A DNA stretch of 64,000 bases from Phycisphaerae bacterium (GTDB lineage: Bacteria > Planctomycetota > Phycisphaerae > UBA1845), in the NCBI GenBank assembly GCA_029260235.1, contig JAJDDP010000211.1, positions 1 to 64,000 of the forward strand, written 5' to 3'. How positions within the stretch are numbered: the first letter of the stretch is position 1; each line of letters opens with the position of its first letter. This document shows positions 1 to 8,800 of this stretch, in pieces. The position numbers were made by a program, and so were the translations under genes. The notes beneath the pieces were generated by a model. It was not told the DNA's origin. It did not search any database and saw only the letters and a list, made by a program, of their open reading frames with translations.

Positions 1-1925
1 TCGGTCTTGCCCACGCCGCTCGGGCCTACGCAGAGGAACACCCCCTTGGGCTGGTCGGGATTGCCCATGCCCGCTTTGGAGGTGCGGAGTTTCTCAGACA
101 CAATATCAAGAGCTGCATCCTGACCCACCACACGCCCGCGCAGACGATCCGCCATGTGCAAGGTGGCTTCGATTTCGTTCTTGACCATCTTGCCGACCGG
201 GATGCCCGTCCAATCGGCCACCACCGCTGCAACAGCGGCTTCATCGACATGGGGGAACAAGAGCGGATCTTCGCCTTGTAGTTCAGCCAGTTTGCTGGTC
301 AGCTTAGCCAACTGCTCGCGCACCTTGGTCTCCTCAGCCTCGGTGAGGCCAGGATTCTCAGGCTTGTCTTGGCCCTCTTCGGCCTTGCTCTCGAATTTAT
401 CAGGTTGATCCCCGGTGAGTTTGGCGCGGAGATCGCGAATCTGGTCAACGAGGGCCAGCTCAGCCTTCCATTGCTTTTCGAGCGATTCACGTTGCTCCAA
501 GAGACCCTTCCGCGAGGCTTGCATGTCAGCTAGCTCGCCATTGTCTGCCACAATCGCCCCGGCCTGATCGCGCTGAACCGCTTCGATGGCGGTATCCAGA
601 TAGCTCAACTGGCGATCGACATTGTCGAGCGCTGCGGGCCTGGTGCTCAACCCCACAGCCACCCGGGCTGACGAGGTGTCCAGTAAGTCCACGGCTTTGT
701 CGGGCAGAAACCGCCCGCTGATGTACCGATTGGAAAGCTCGACCGCCGCAGACACAGCCGCATCGGCCATGATCACTTTGTGGTGCTTCTCGTACTTGGT
801 TTTCAACCCTCGAAGCATCACCACGGCGTCTTCGCACGAAGGTTCGTTGCAGCGGATCAGCTGAAAACGGCGTTCCAGCGCAGCGTCCTTTTCAAAGTAT
901 TTCTTGTACTCAGCCCAAGTTGTGGCTGCTACCGTCCGTAGCTCACCTCGAGCCAGGGCAGGCTTGAGCAGATTGGCTGCGTCCCCGCCACCGGCAGCTC
1001 CGCCGGCGCCGATTAAGGTATGGGCTTCATCGATGAAGGTGATGATCGGCGTTTCACTAGCCTTGATTTCTTTGAGCACGTTCTTGAGCCGATTCTCGAA
1101 CTCACCCTTCACGCTGGCACCAGCTTGTAGCAGGCCCAAGTCCAGCGAAATCAACTTGACCCCCTTTAGCAGCGGAGGCACATCTCCCTCGGCAATTCGC
1201 AGTGCCAACCCCTCAACAATGGCGGTCTTGCCTGTGCCCGGCTCGCCCACCAGGATGGGGTTGTTCTTGCGTCGTCGGGCGAACACGTCGATCATCTGAC
1301 GAATCTCGTGATCCCGCCCAAACACCGGGTCGATACCCCCGGCCGCTGCCGTGGCAGTCAAGTCCACTGTGTATTGTGCTAATGCCCCATCAGCAGCTGA
1401 GGGACCGGCTGGTCCTCCTGGTGCAGCTGTCCCTGCCGGCTGGTCAGAAGCCCCAGCCACGATTTCAAAGAAGTTGTCCCTGAGTTGGTCGATGTCGATG
1501 CGGTCCAACTCGGAAGTGAACTCGCCGACGTGGGTATGCCCAGGATTCAGGGCGATGGCAAGAACCAACAGCCCAGGCCTGATCTGCTCCAAGCCAAATT
1601 CGTCTGCCATCACCATGGCCGATTGAAAGAGCTCGACAAGCATGGGGGATAGCGCCGGTTTGCCACGATGCCCACTGGGCAACGCATCCAGCACCCGTTG
1701 AACCGCCCGCCTGACCGAAGTGCGGTCGACCTTGAAAGTATCATAGATCTTGGTCACGTCGCCGGCGGTTTCGTCCAGCAAGCGAAGGAGCAAGTGTTCG
1801 GGAATCACTTCAAAGTGAGCCCGCGAAACGCTGACGTTGGTAGCTCCCTGGAAATGCTTGATGCATTCAGGATCCAATCGCCCAATGATCCGTCGAAGTT
1901 CGTCGCCTTTGGGTGCGTTAGCCAT
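1..1925 (-). CDS. tssH: TssH (ClpV) T6SS AAA+ ATPase, 3' end cut by window edge
   Basis: Hsp100/Clp-family ATPase that in T6SS disassembles the contracted TssB/TssC sheath in the cytoplasm so it can be reused. About 641 residues are visible, starting at the ATG at 1925. They comprise an N-terminal Clp repeat domain (about residues 10-160), a first AAA+ module with Walker A GEPGTGKTA near residue 225 and Walker B TFIDEAH near 300, a coiled-coil middle domain around 400-520, and the second Walker A GPSGVGKT at the very edge of the window. The C-terminal half of the second AAA+ module lies outside. ClpB has the same architecture, so the TssH call rests on its place as last gene of the tss operon, 71 bp after tssG, and on the divergent N-terminal domain. 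Confidence 0.9.
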   Translation of the reverse strand, partial: MANAPKGDELRRIIGRLDPECIKHFQGATNVSVSRAHFEVIPEHLLLRLLDETAGDVTKIYDTFKVDRTSVRRAVQRVLDALPSGHRGKPALSPMLVELFQSAMVMADEFGLEQIRPGLLVLAIALNPGHTHVGEFTSELDRIDIDQLRDNFFEIVAGASDQPAGTAAPGGPAGPSAADGALAQYTVDLTATAAAGGIDPVFGRDHEIRQMIDVFARRRKNNPILVGEPGTGKTAIVEGLALRIAEGDVPPLLKGVKLISLDLGLLQAGASVKGEFENRLKNVLKEIKASETPIITFIDEAHTLIGAGGAAGGGDAANLLKPALARGELRTVAATTWAEYKKYFEKDAALERRFQLIRCNEPSCEDAVVMLRGLKTKYEKHHKVIMADAAVSAAVELSNRYISGRFLPDKAVDLLDTSSARVAVGLSTRPAALDNVDRQLSYLDTAIEAVQRDQAGAIVADNGELADMQASRKGLLEQRESLEKQWKAELALVDQIRDLRAKLTGDQPDKFESKAEEGQDKPENPGLTEAEETKVREQLAKLTSKLAELQGEDPLLFPHVDEAAVAAVVADWTGIPVGKMVKNEIEATLHMADRLRGRVVGQDAALDIVSEKLRTSKAGMGNPDQPKGVFLCVGPSGVGKT

Positions 1926-1996
1926 GCTTTGGTTTCCGTTCTATGGTTCGTTCCACTCTAATTCGGGTCATCGGCTCAGGCTGCGGCCGGCTCGGT

Positions 1997-3130
1997 TTAT
2001 GCAACTCTTCCGGCCAGGGCAGCTGAACTCTCATCAAACACGACCGACGTTTCGGGGAGATCCTCGGTCCGTACCCAACTGGTGAACCCGAGTCGGCCCG
2101 CACCATCATCTGATCCGAGGCGGGTCTCGGGAACGTCTCCAGCCCGCAGTTTAATCTCCAGGGTGAAGCTCAAAGGATCCATGCAATACAATCTTACAAG
2201 CGACCGCGTCTTGTTGTGCGATTCTCCATCGGGCAACAGGGTGACATAGGTTTCCCAATCCACCGGTCCCAGCGACACGTTGAAGGCGCCGCTCAAGTCG
2301 AACACTTGGGCGCCAACCGTCAAGTCCATACCCAGACAACAGTTAGTCGAGCCGATGACATTTGTATCGGATGGGCTCAGCGGCACCCACCGTCCCTTGA
2401 ATTGGTCTACGCTCACCGGCAAGTCCCGCCAATAGTCCCCAAGGATGCCTTCCAGCATGACCGCGGATCGCGGGCGCTGAGTCAGCGCCCCCGCGTAGCG
2501 AATCATGCCGATAGGATTGACGCCCAGGGTCTCTTCTTGGCACTCAGGCGACAGGCCTATTAACCAAAGCAAGAAATCGGTGACCGCATCACGATCAGGC
2601 ATGCCGAAAGTGACGTTGTATCTATATTTTGTCCAAGCGCGATAAAACAACGACAGAAACCGGTGGTGAAATATGTCCAGAAAATCACGCACAGGAGCCG
2701 AACCCGTGTCAACCCTTTCAGGACCGGCTGCCCCGGGGCGGTTCTCTCCGGCGGCTTCGACCGCCAGCGGATTGTAAGGCTCTACAGATCGCAGGACATC
2801 AATTGCATAATGCAGTGGCAGGGGAGTGCTGACTCCATAGAGGCCCAAGAAAGTCGCTTCCAAGAGATAACCGGGGGCACCATTTTGTTTGTCGTGCTTG
2901 AAAATGCGCCGGAGGTCGGTCGGTGGAAAAGCCATCGACACATGGGGTCTGAATCTCAACGACTCGGCAGAAATCGGTCCCCGTCCGCCAACACTCTGCC
3001 CGCCTCCCACTGATCGCTCCAAGAGCCAGATCGCTTGGAAGAAGTCGAACTCCCACGCCCTCTCCAGCAGTCGCTTCATCAGAGGTGCGTCATCGGGCAG
3101 GGCTGTTTCGCTCCGCTTATCAACCATCAT
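1997..3130 (-). CDS. tssG: TssG T6SS baseplate protein
   Basis: TssG (ImpH/VasB family), a baseplate wedge subunit that binds TssF in the cytoplasm under the membrane complex. About 377 residues, a normal family length. The diagnostic N-terminal stretch FDFFQAIWLLER is followed by family-typical segments such as PLPLHYAID. The frame is open to 3193, but the tandem ATGs at 3130/3127 follow a G-rich ribosome-binding stretch and give a short overlap of about 10 bp with tssF, so 3130 is preferred. The overlap suggests translational coupling of the two wedge subunits. Confidence 0.92.
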   Translation of the reverse strand: MMVDKRSETALPDDAPLMKRLLERAWEFDFFQAIWLLERSVGGGQSVGGRGPISAESLRFRPHVSMAFPPTDLRRIFKHDKQNGAPGYLLEATFLGLYGVSTPLPLHYAIDVLRSVEPYNPLAVEAAGENRPGAAGPERVDTGSAPVRDFLDIFHHRFLSLFYRAWTKYRYNVTFGMPDRDAVTDFLLWLIGLSPECQEETLGVNPIGMIRYAGALTQRPRSAVMLEGILGDYWRDLPVSVDQFKGRWVPLSPSDTNVIGSTNCCLGMDLTVGAQVFDLSGAFNVSLGPVDWETYVTLLPDGESHNKTRSLVRLYCMDPLSFTLEIKLRAGDVPETRLGSDDGAGRLGFTSWVRTEDLPETSVVFDESSAALAGRVA

Positions 3131-4943
3131 GCCCCCCTGCTCTCTCTGGTTCAGCCGGCGTGCATTGATCTCCTGATCGTGGGGAGAAGACATGAACCTG
3201 TCCGCTTCGGGTAAACCGTACCGTCAATTGGCTGTAGGCGTTGAGCGTCACATAGAGTCCAATGAAGCAGTCAAGCACGGTTGCGAACAAATACGCGTCG
3301 CCTTCTCCGGCGAAATGGTCTTCATTCAGTTCCACCGAGACAGACAAGCCTCGAATCGGGGCTCCGCGAATCATGCGTTCTTTGTATTCGGAACGAAGCG
3401 AGACGATGCCGTTCAACATCCGCTGATGGGCCAGAGCCAGCTGTACATCGTGTTCCTGCTGAAAATCATAAACCCGGAGCAACTCGCGGAAATGCTCTAC
3501 GTTCATCAGCGACACGAAGTTGAGCGACATGTGAGAGATCAACCGCCAATGAAGGCCCTTGCCGAGCGGTGGACATATCGTGGCTGTGGGTTTCTTGAGA
3601 TTCCTGAAGGTAACGCCTGACGGCGAACTGTCGGTAGGCTCGCAAATGTCACCTGCCCGCAATTCACCGGGGAGGTTGCGGTTGGTGCAGGTCAGCTCTA
3701 CTGATATGGTTTCGTCCTGTGGCAGTTGGCCTTGGGGTGTAGCGGGAACAACCGATAGGTATGTATCGGTGCCCAACCGAGGATCACCACCTACGACGTT
3801 GGCGGTCACATGCGTTTGGTAGTATGCCTCAGCCGCGTCTGCAGTGCCGGCCATGTGCGTGAATGAATAGAAGGGTGGGTATTCTCTTGGCTTGTACTCC
3901 CCAGATCTGCTGACGCCGAATACCTGATCCACCGAGTATGGTTCTGCATGACGGTGGTCGGCGATGCCCGCCTTGACCGGCCTGATCAGGTAGCGCACGC
4001 GATCATGTCGAAGGCGAATAGGTTCTGCAGCTTGCTCGAAGAGGTTGATGACCGGCGCACAATGCAGCCGAATGTTTTCCAATGAGACCAGCGGGAAGGA
4101 TTCCAATCGCCGATTCAAGGTCACGGCCAACTCAAGCGTTCGCTCTGTTCCCAATTGAGTTACCGCACGATCCAAGCCCAAGAAGTTGACGAACAAAAAT
4201 CGGTCCTTGAACGCAAAATACTCCTGCAACAATCGGTAGCCCGGAAATGAGTGCTTTGAAAAAGGCAGCACCGCACGAGCCCGCTCCATCCCCGCAGCTA
4301 CAACGCTGTCAGAGGGTAACAAGACTTCCGCGCGATCGTGCCGGCTAGACCCATCGCTGACGGCCACATGATCAACATGGGCAGCCAACAGTGCGTAAAG
4401 CGTAGAAGCGGTCGCAGGGTCGCCCGAAAGATGAAAACGAACCGAGTCGAGCTCTAGATCCTCCAACACTGCCGCAGACGCAGCCTCAAGCGTCAGCACC
4501 AACCGCACGGGCTTGGCAGCCTCAGTCTCCAAACGAACGCTCTTCAACGACCAAGGCCTTAGTACAATGGGCCAGCTTGCCCGATACTTGCATCGTGTGC
4601 CGTCAATTGGCACACTTGAGTATTCACTCCCTGCTTCTACATGCAATGGTCCGCGCAGCGCATCGATGTCAGGCTGGTACTCCAGTATGCTCATCGATGG
4701 TACGGACCTGAGATAGTGAGGCCAAAGAAGGTCCATCATGCTCGCGGTCAACTCGGGCAACTCGTCATCGAGCTTCTGACGAATCCGACCGCTGAGGAAG
4801 GCCATGCCTTCCAACAGGCGCTCAACATCCGGGTCCGAGCCACGGTCGGCCAGGGAGCGGGCGATCTCAGGATTAGCCTGAGCAAACTCGGGACCGACAT
4901 CCCGGAGGTATCGCAGTTCGTCCTGGTAGTAGGTGTTGCTCAT
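3120..4943 (-). CDS. tssF: TssF T6SS baseplate protein
   Basis: TssF (ImpG/VasA family), 607 residues, the large wedge subunit of the T6SS baseplate. The N-terminus has the family pattern YYQDELRYLRDVGPEFA and then DPDVERLLEGMAFLSGRIRQ. The motif LLWPHYLRSVPSM near residue 75 is also typical. No signal peptide or membrane segment is visible, which fits a cytoplasmic baseplate role. Its 3' end overlaps the start of tssG, and a 126-bp gap separates it from tssE upstream. Confidence 0.95.
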   Translation of the reverse strand: MSNTYYQDELRYLRDVGPEFAQANPEIARSLADRGSDPDVERLLEGMAFLSGRIRQKLDDELPELTASMMDLLWPHYLRSVPSMSILEYQPDIDALRGPLHVEAGSEYSSVPIDGTRCKYRASWPIVLRPWSLKSVRLETEAAKPVRLVLTLEAASAAVLEDLELDSVRFHLSGDPATASTLYALLAAHVDHVAVSDGSSRHDRAEVLLPSDSVVAAGMERARAVLPFSKHSFPGYRLLQEYFAFKDRFLFVNFLGLDRAVTQLGTERTLELAVTLNRRLESFPLVSLENIRLHCAPVINLFEQAAEPIRLRHDRVRYLIRPVKAGIADHRHAEPYSVDQVFGVSRSGEYKPREYPPFYSFTHMAGTADAAEAYYQTHVTANVVGGDPRLGTDTYLSVVPATPQGQLPQDETISVELTCTNRNLPGELRAGDICEPTDSSPSGVTFRNLKKPTATICPPLGKGLHWRLISHMSLNFVSLMNVEHFRELLRVYDFQQEHDVQLALAHQRMLNGIVSLRSEYKERMIRGAPIRGLSVSVELNEDHFAGEGDAYLFATVLDCFIGLYVTLNAYSQLTVRFTRSGQVHVFSPRSGDQCTPAEPERAGGHDG

Positions 4944-5069
4944 GACTCGATACCCAACTCAGCAGAACCGCCACGCCTTCGCAGCCTCACACCTCGCCAA
5001 CCGCCAAGGCATGTCGCCCGAGGGGCCGCCCTAAGTCACGAAACATCGAAGTTGATGACCACGCCAAAA

Positions 5070-5498
5070 CTAGCCTTCTACATCGAACTGACCATCGCCG
5101 GACATGGATGTTTGATACCACACCCGATGTTCCCGACCACCGGCCCCTAGCACTGCGTCCACGCGAAAGGAAACAGACCGCTGCTCATCCTCGTCGATGA
5201 CCTGGGTCACGCGGGCGCGGCGCAAGCGAGGTTCGTACTGATCGATGGTGTTTTGGATCGCGTCCTGAACGATCTGGACGTAATTGCCCACATCGACGCT
5301 CAGATCGGCCATGGCTGGCAAACCGTAGTCGGGCACGCACTCAGACATTCCGTGGCGGGCATTCAGCAGGCGGACCAGATGCATGCGGACCGACTCCATG
5401 ATGGCATCGACGTCCACATTCGCAGTCGCTTCATTCGCCTTGCGCGGACTTCCCATCCCCGTCCCGATGCGCCCCAGCAATGTCCGTTCACGCTTCAC
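5070..5498 (-). CDS. tssE: TssE, gp25-like T6SS baseplate protein
   Basis: TssE (gp25-like/lysozyme-fold family) joins the baseplate to the sheath. I place the start at a GTG at 5498, giving 142 residues beginning with K-R-E-R-T-L-L-G-R-I, because a strong GGAGGAG site lies 10 bp upstream. A TTG at 5528 is the in-frame alternative. The centre carries the typical pattern DYGLPAM followed by IQNTIDQYEPRL, where the EPR segment is the conserved gp25 motif. It sits between hcp and tssF in the operon. Confidence 0.9.
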   Translation of the reverse strand: MKRERTLLGRIGTGMGSPRKANEATANVDVDAIMESVRMHLVRLLNARHGMSECVPDYGLPAMADLSVDVGNYVQIVQDAIQNTIDQYEPRLRRARVTQVIDEDEQRSVSFRVDAVLGAGGREHRVWYQTSMSGDGQFDVEG

Positions 5499-5609
5499 TG
5501 GCAACCAGCTCCTCCACGCCCAGGCCAACTACGACTCGCCCTACCCGGTGAGGGCAACGCCCGGACGTGGAATGTCCAGATTCGACGCGACATGATCAGC
5601 CAGCATCTG

Positions 5610-6089
5610 CTAGCCGCCACCTGGAGCGCGCCACTTATCCATTTCCACCATGCTCTCGGGCAAGAAGTTCCACTCGATCTCTTCATAGACCATGCTGACC
5701 TGTTCCATGTGACGATAGGACTCGTTGGCCGGCAGGAAACTCATGGGCATATAAGGTCTGATGTCCACGATGCGGGCTTGACGCAAGGTGATGGTGTAGT
5801 ACTTAGCTTCCTCGCGTGAATCCGGATCGATGCGATAGTAGTCGATGGTGACTTCCGCCAAGTTTTGGCCCGTGCACAGCGCCTTGGCGAAACCCGGCGT
5901 CGCAGCATCGATCAACTTGACGATGCGGAACGGGGAATGAACTCGGACGCCACTCGCTTGCCCGGTGGTAGGCTCCACCGGCTGGTGCAGGTGATGTTCG
6001 ATTTCGAACACATCGGACGTACCGTCACGACCCTCTTTCTCGCTGGAACCGGGATACTCAGGCACTTTCAAGTTACATGGAGTTGGCAT
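5610..6089 (-). CDS. hcp: Hcp (TssD) T6SS inner tube protein
   Basis: Hcp forms the hexameric rings stacked as the inner tube expelled by T6SS. 159 residues from the ATG at 6089, which follows an AGGAG site 8 bp upstream; the frame runs upstream without a better start. It is preceded by a 415-bp non-coding stretch with a strong hairpin, which may let hcp accumulate at a different level from the rest of the operon. Family features include the central EIEHHLHQPVE and VTIDYYRIDP segments and the late WNFLPESM strand. No C-terminal extension (evolved Hcp effector) is present. Confidence 0.9.
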   Translation of the reverse strand: MPTPCNLKVPEYPGSSEKEGRDGTSDVFEIEHHLHQPVEPTTGQASGVRVHSPFRIVKLIDAATPGFAKALCTGQNLAEVTIDYYRIDPDSREEAKYYTITLRQARIVDIRPYMPMSFLPANESYRHMEQVSMVYEEIEWNFLPESMVEMDKWRAPGGG

Positions 6090-6504
6090 GGCAATTAGCT
6101 CCTCTTCTCGTCGCACCGTTCCTGCTGCAGAACTACGATTGAGTTCCGAATCAGACGCGCGGTGCTGGTCAAAAACTGGTTTCCACTCAGGGGTCTCTCC
6201 GACTTAGTCCCCACACGCAGCACTAGTAAGGCAGGCCCTGTGCCACATCCCCGCTTTTCCCCCTAGAAAATCAGATGTGCGCTGCAACTATCTGTCTTGG
6301 CGATACTTAGGGCGCGCCGCGTGTATCCTATCGCAGCCTGCACGTCGGTCTTGTGCCGGGCCTTCTGGTCTGCATTACCCAACCATCCGAAGATGGTTGG
6401 GCCTGTGGAACCACCCAGACAGTTAGATGCACTACCCTTCACCATAATCAAGCGAGGACCGACCGCTCCGTCGATCTGCCCTGGCTGCCTGCTATCCCCA
6501 TCCA
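6090..6504. other. 415-bp non-coding stretch between tssC and hcp
   Basis: This is the longest gap inside the T6SS operon. A short minus-strand frame (6263-6505) exists but has no recognisable protein character. The clear content is the hairpin at 6378-6401 and the hcp ribosome-binding site at its hcp-proximal end. An internal promoter or RNA-processing region for hcp is plausible but not demonstrated. Confidence 0.6.
6378..6401 (-). promoter_or_regulatory. Perfect 10-bp stem with UUCG tetraloop upstream of hcp
   Basis: On the minus strand the sequence reads CCCAACCATC, TTCG, GATGGTTGGG. This is a perfect 10-bp stem closed by a cUUCGg tetraloop, one of the most stable RNA hairpins known. No T-run follows, so it is not a typical intrinsic terminator. 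It more likely stabilises or insulates the downstream hcp mRNA or defines an RNA-processing end; that role is inference. Confidence 0.6.
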
Positions 6505-7989
6505 TTAACCTGGAGGCGGATCGAACTGCCCAACCATGGAGAGTTCAATCTCGACGCCCTTGAGCCTGAAGTGCGGAATCATTTGGATTTCAGATTTGAA
6601 CATGCCCGGCTTGCCCGGAACAGGCTCGGCGGTCACCTGGATTTCCTTCAATGGATACTTGGCCACAAGCTTGTCATCCATCGTACCCTTGCGGGCGTAC
6701 TGTAGCAGCCACTTGTTGATCTCGCCGACCATCTTGTCGGCGTCCATCACCCGACCCATGTTCTCGCGCCAGATTACTTTCAGGTAATGGGCAATGCGGC
6801 AGGAGATCATCAGGTACGGCAATGCCATGCCCAGCCGAGCACGGGTTTCATCTTCCTTACCCTCGGCGGTATCAGGGAACTTGCCAACCCGCTTGGCTGA
6901 CGGGGCATCGAAGAAGGCTGCGTTGTCGCTTCCCTTACGCATGACCAACGGAATAAAACCGAAGTTGCAGAGGTCAACGTCCATGTCCTCCGAGATCAAC
7001 GTCTCGGTAGGAATCTTGGTTTGATATTGGCCGGTCGATTCGTACTGGTGCAATGGGAGATCAGGCACGGTTCCGCCACTGTTTGGTCCGACGATGGAAT
7101 TGTACCATCCGTTGGAAGCAAAACTGGCCACCATGCGCCCAGCCAAGGCAAACGATGCGTTACCCCACAGGTACCGATCATGATGCTCGGTGCGAACGTC
7201 TTCGTCGAACGTGAAATCCTTTACGTCCTGATCTTCGACCGTGTAGGGCTTGCGAAGTAGGAATCGTGGCATAGCCAACCCGACGTAGCGGGCATCGTCA
7301 GAATCGCGGAAGGCGTTCCACTTGGTGTACTGGGGTTGTTCGAAGATTTCGTACATCTCCGCCATTCTGGGCAGCCCGGTGAAAGACTCCTCTTTTCTGC
7401 CCATCATCTTGGGATTGACTCCTCCAAGGAACGGGCACTTGGCCACCGCAGAGACTCTTGAAATCTCAGTGAGCAGCTCGCACTCGGGATTGCGGTTGTC
7501 AAAGGCGAAGTTGGAAACCATCAACCCGTAAGGATTGCCGCCAAAGGTGTTATATTGGTCGCGGTATACGGTTTTGAATAGCCCCGACTTCTGCCAATCC
7601 TTACAATCCTGGAAGTCCTCGAGCAGATCATCTTTTGAACTGTTGAGCATCTCGATGCGGATGTTCTGGCGGAAGTTGGTGTTGTCCACCAGATACCAGA
7701 GGCTCCGCCAGGCTGACTCGAGTTCCTGAAACTGCTCGCTATGCAGGACTTCGTTGACCTGGGCGCTGATCTGCTGGTCGATTTCTGAAATGAAATCATC
7801 GACTACCTGCTTATTGATGACCAGCTTGTCGGCATCGAGCCCAGAGGCTTTCTGGATGATTCCGGCGATGCCTTTGCGGTACAGATCTTGATATTCGCTA
7901 TCCAAGTCCAGGCTGTCGATCAGGGAATCGACGGCTGTCGTATCGGCTGCCTCTGCGCCGGCTTGGGCTTGCTGTGGTTGCTCTGCCAT
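6505..7989 (-). CDS. tssC: TssC large sheath subunit
   Basis: TssC (EvpB/VipB family), the large subunit of the contractile sheath, cytoplasmic. 494 residues from the ATG at 7989, preceded by GGAG; the frame extends upstream but the extension lacks family similarity and a good site. The family pattern from residue 80 onward (SEQFQELESAWRSLWYLV) is clear. Typical later segments include the PKMMGR loop and FLLRKPY. The C-terminus ends with LSMVGQFDPPPG. It follows tssB after 176 bp. Confidence 0.96.
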   Translation of the reverse strand: MAEQPQQAQAGAEAADTTAVDSLIDSLDLDSEYQDLYRKGIAGIIQKASGLDADKLVINKQVVDDFISEIDQQISAQVNEVLHSEQFQELESAWRSLWYLVDNTNFRQNIRIEMLNSSKDDLLEDFQDCKDWQKSGLFKTVYRDQYNTFGGNPYGLMVSNFAFDNRNPECELLTEISRVSAVAKCPFLGGVNPKMMGRKEESFTGLPRMAEMYEIFEQPQYTKWNAFRDSDDARYVGLAMPRFLLRKPYTVEDQDVKDFTFDEDVRTEHHDRYLWGNASFALAGRMVASFASNGWYNSIVGPNSGGTVPDLPLHQYESTGQYQTKIPTETLISEDMDVDLCNFGFIPLVMRKGSDNAAFFDAPSAKRVGKFPDTAEGKEDETRARLGMALPYLMISCRIAHYLKVIWRENMGRVMDADKMVGEINKWLLQYARKGTMDDKLVAKYPLKEIQVTAEPVPGKPGMFKSEIQMIPHFRLKGVEIELSMVGQFDPPPG

Positions 7990-8165
7990 GACTGTGTGTC
8001 TCCATTGACGATTACGGTCGTGCGTGCTTGGGGTCGCTTTGCCAACACTCCCTAGCGGTTGATCTCTAAATTGAGGCGGTTTCCATCCTTGCTCTCGTTG
8101 AATCCGCACCGGCGGGCCGGCCAAAACACTGTTGATGCCCTGCCACGATTTTCCTCACCCCTGCC

Positions 8166-8762
8166 CTATGCTGGCGGCGTCTCGGGATCGGATGGTGGCG
8201 GATCGCCCGACGGACCGTCTGTCGGTGGTGGATCAGCGGCCGGGGGTTCAGGAACTGGCGGAGCCGCAGCTGGTGCTTCTGCCGGTGCCTCGGCACTGGC
8301 GATCATCGCTAGGATCTGGGACCGCACAGCTGGATCCTTCACCGCGCCCAGTAATTTCTTCTGGGCAGCTTTGTCACCCATCACCGGCCTCAGTGCCTTC
8401 ATGGCATCGCGGAGCTCGAGCAAATTACGCAACTCGGGCACTTGCCGGGCGACGGACTCAGGCCTGAAGTCCTTAAGGGTGCCCAGGTTCATTTTGATGG
8501 CCATCTCGCCACCGCCCTTGCTGACCTTGTCCGGCACGCTCATGTCCAGCGACAAGTTGAAACTCTGCATCACCGAGTCGAAGTTGCTCTTGTTGATGTC
8601 TAGAGGAGCACGCTCTTCGATAGTCCGCTTGTCGTCTTTGAGCGTGTAATCACCCATTACCAAGACGCGGAAGGGCAACTCCGGCTCTGCGCCTCCGCGA
8701 AGGCGATCAGAGATTGCGATGTTCACCCGTGATTCACGGGCTTTTGATGCTGCTTTGGCCAT
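8166..8762 (-). CDS. tssB: TssB small sheath subunit with Pro/Ala-rich tail
   Basis: TssB (ImpB/VipA family), the small sheath subunit that pairs with TssC. 198 residues, start at 8762 after AAGGAG. Conserved features are the early VNIAISDRL and LPFRVLVMGDYT stretches and DFRPESVARQVPEL near residue 100. Usual TssB proteins are about 160-175 residues. Here the last 40 or so residues are almost only Pro, Ala, Glu, Asp, Ser and Gly, an added flexible tail that would project from the sheath surface. Confidence 0.94.
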   Translation of the reverse strand: MAKAASKARESRVNIAISDRLRGGAEPELPFRVLVMGDYTLKDDKRTIEERAPLDINKSNFDSVMQSFNLSLDMSVPDKVSKGGGEMAIKMNLGTLKDFRPESVARQVPELRNLLELRDAMKALRPVMGDKAAQKKLLGAVKDPAVRSQILAMIASAEAPAEAPAAAPPVPEPPAADPPPTDGPSGDPPPSDPETPPA

Positions 8763-8800
8763 GGGTCGGCTCCTTTTTGTTTAAGGCTTGGTTCTGGTGA

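Noticed and set aside
1-1925. ClpB chaperone instead of TssH
   Set aside because: Architecture is shared, but the gene closes a continuous tss operon and its N-terminal domain is unlike typical ClpB.
6263-6505. 80-codon frame in the tssC-hcp gap
   Set aside because: It carries the stable hairpin inside it, starts on the end of tssC and shows no protein character.
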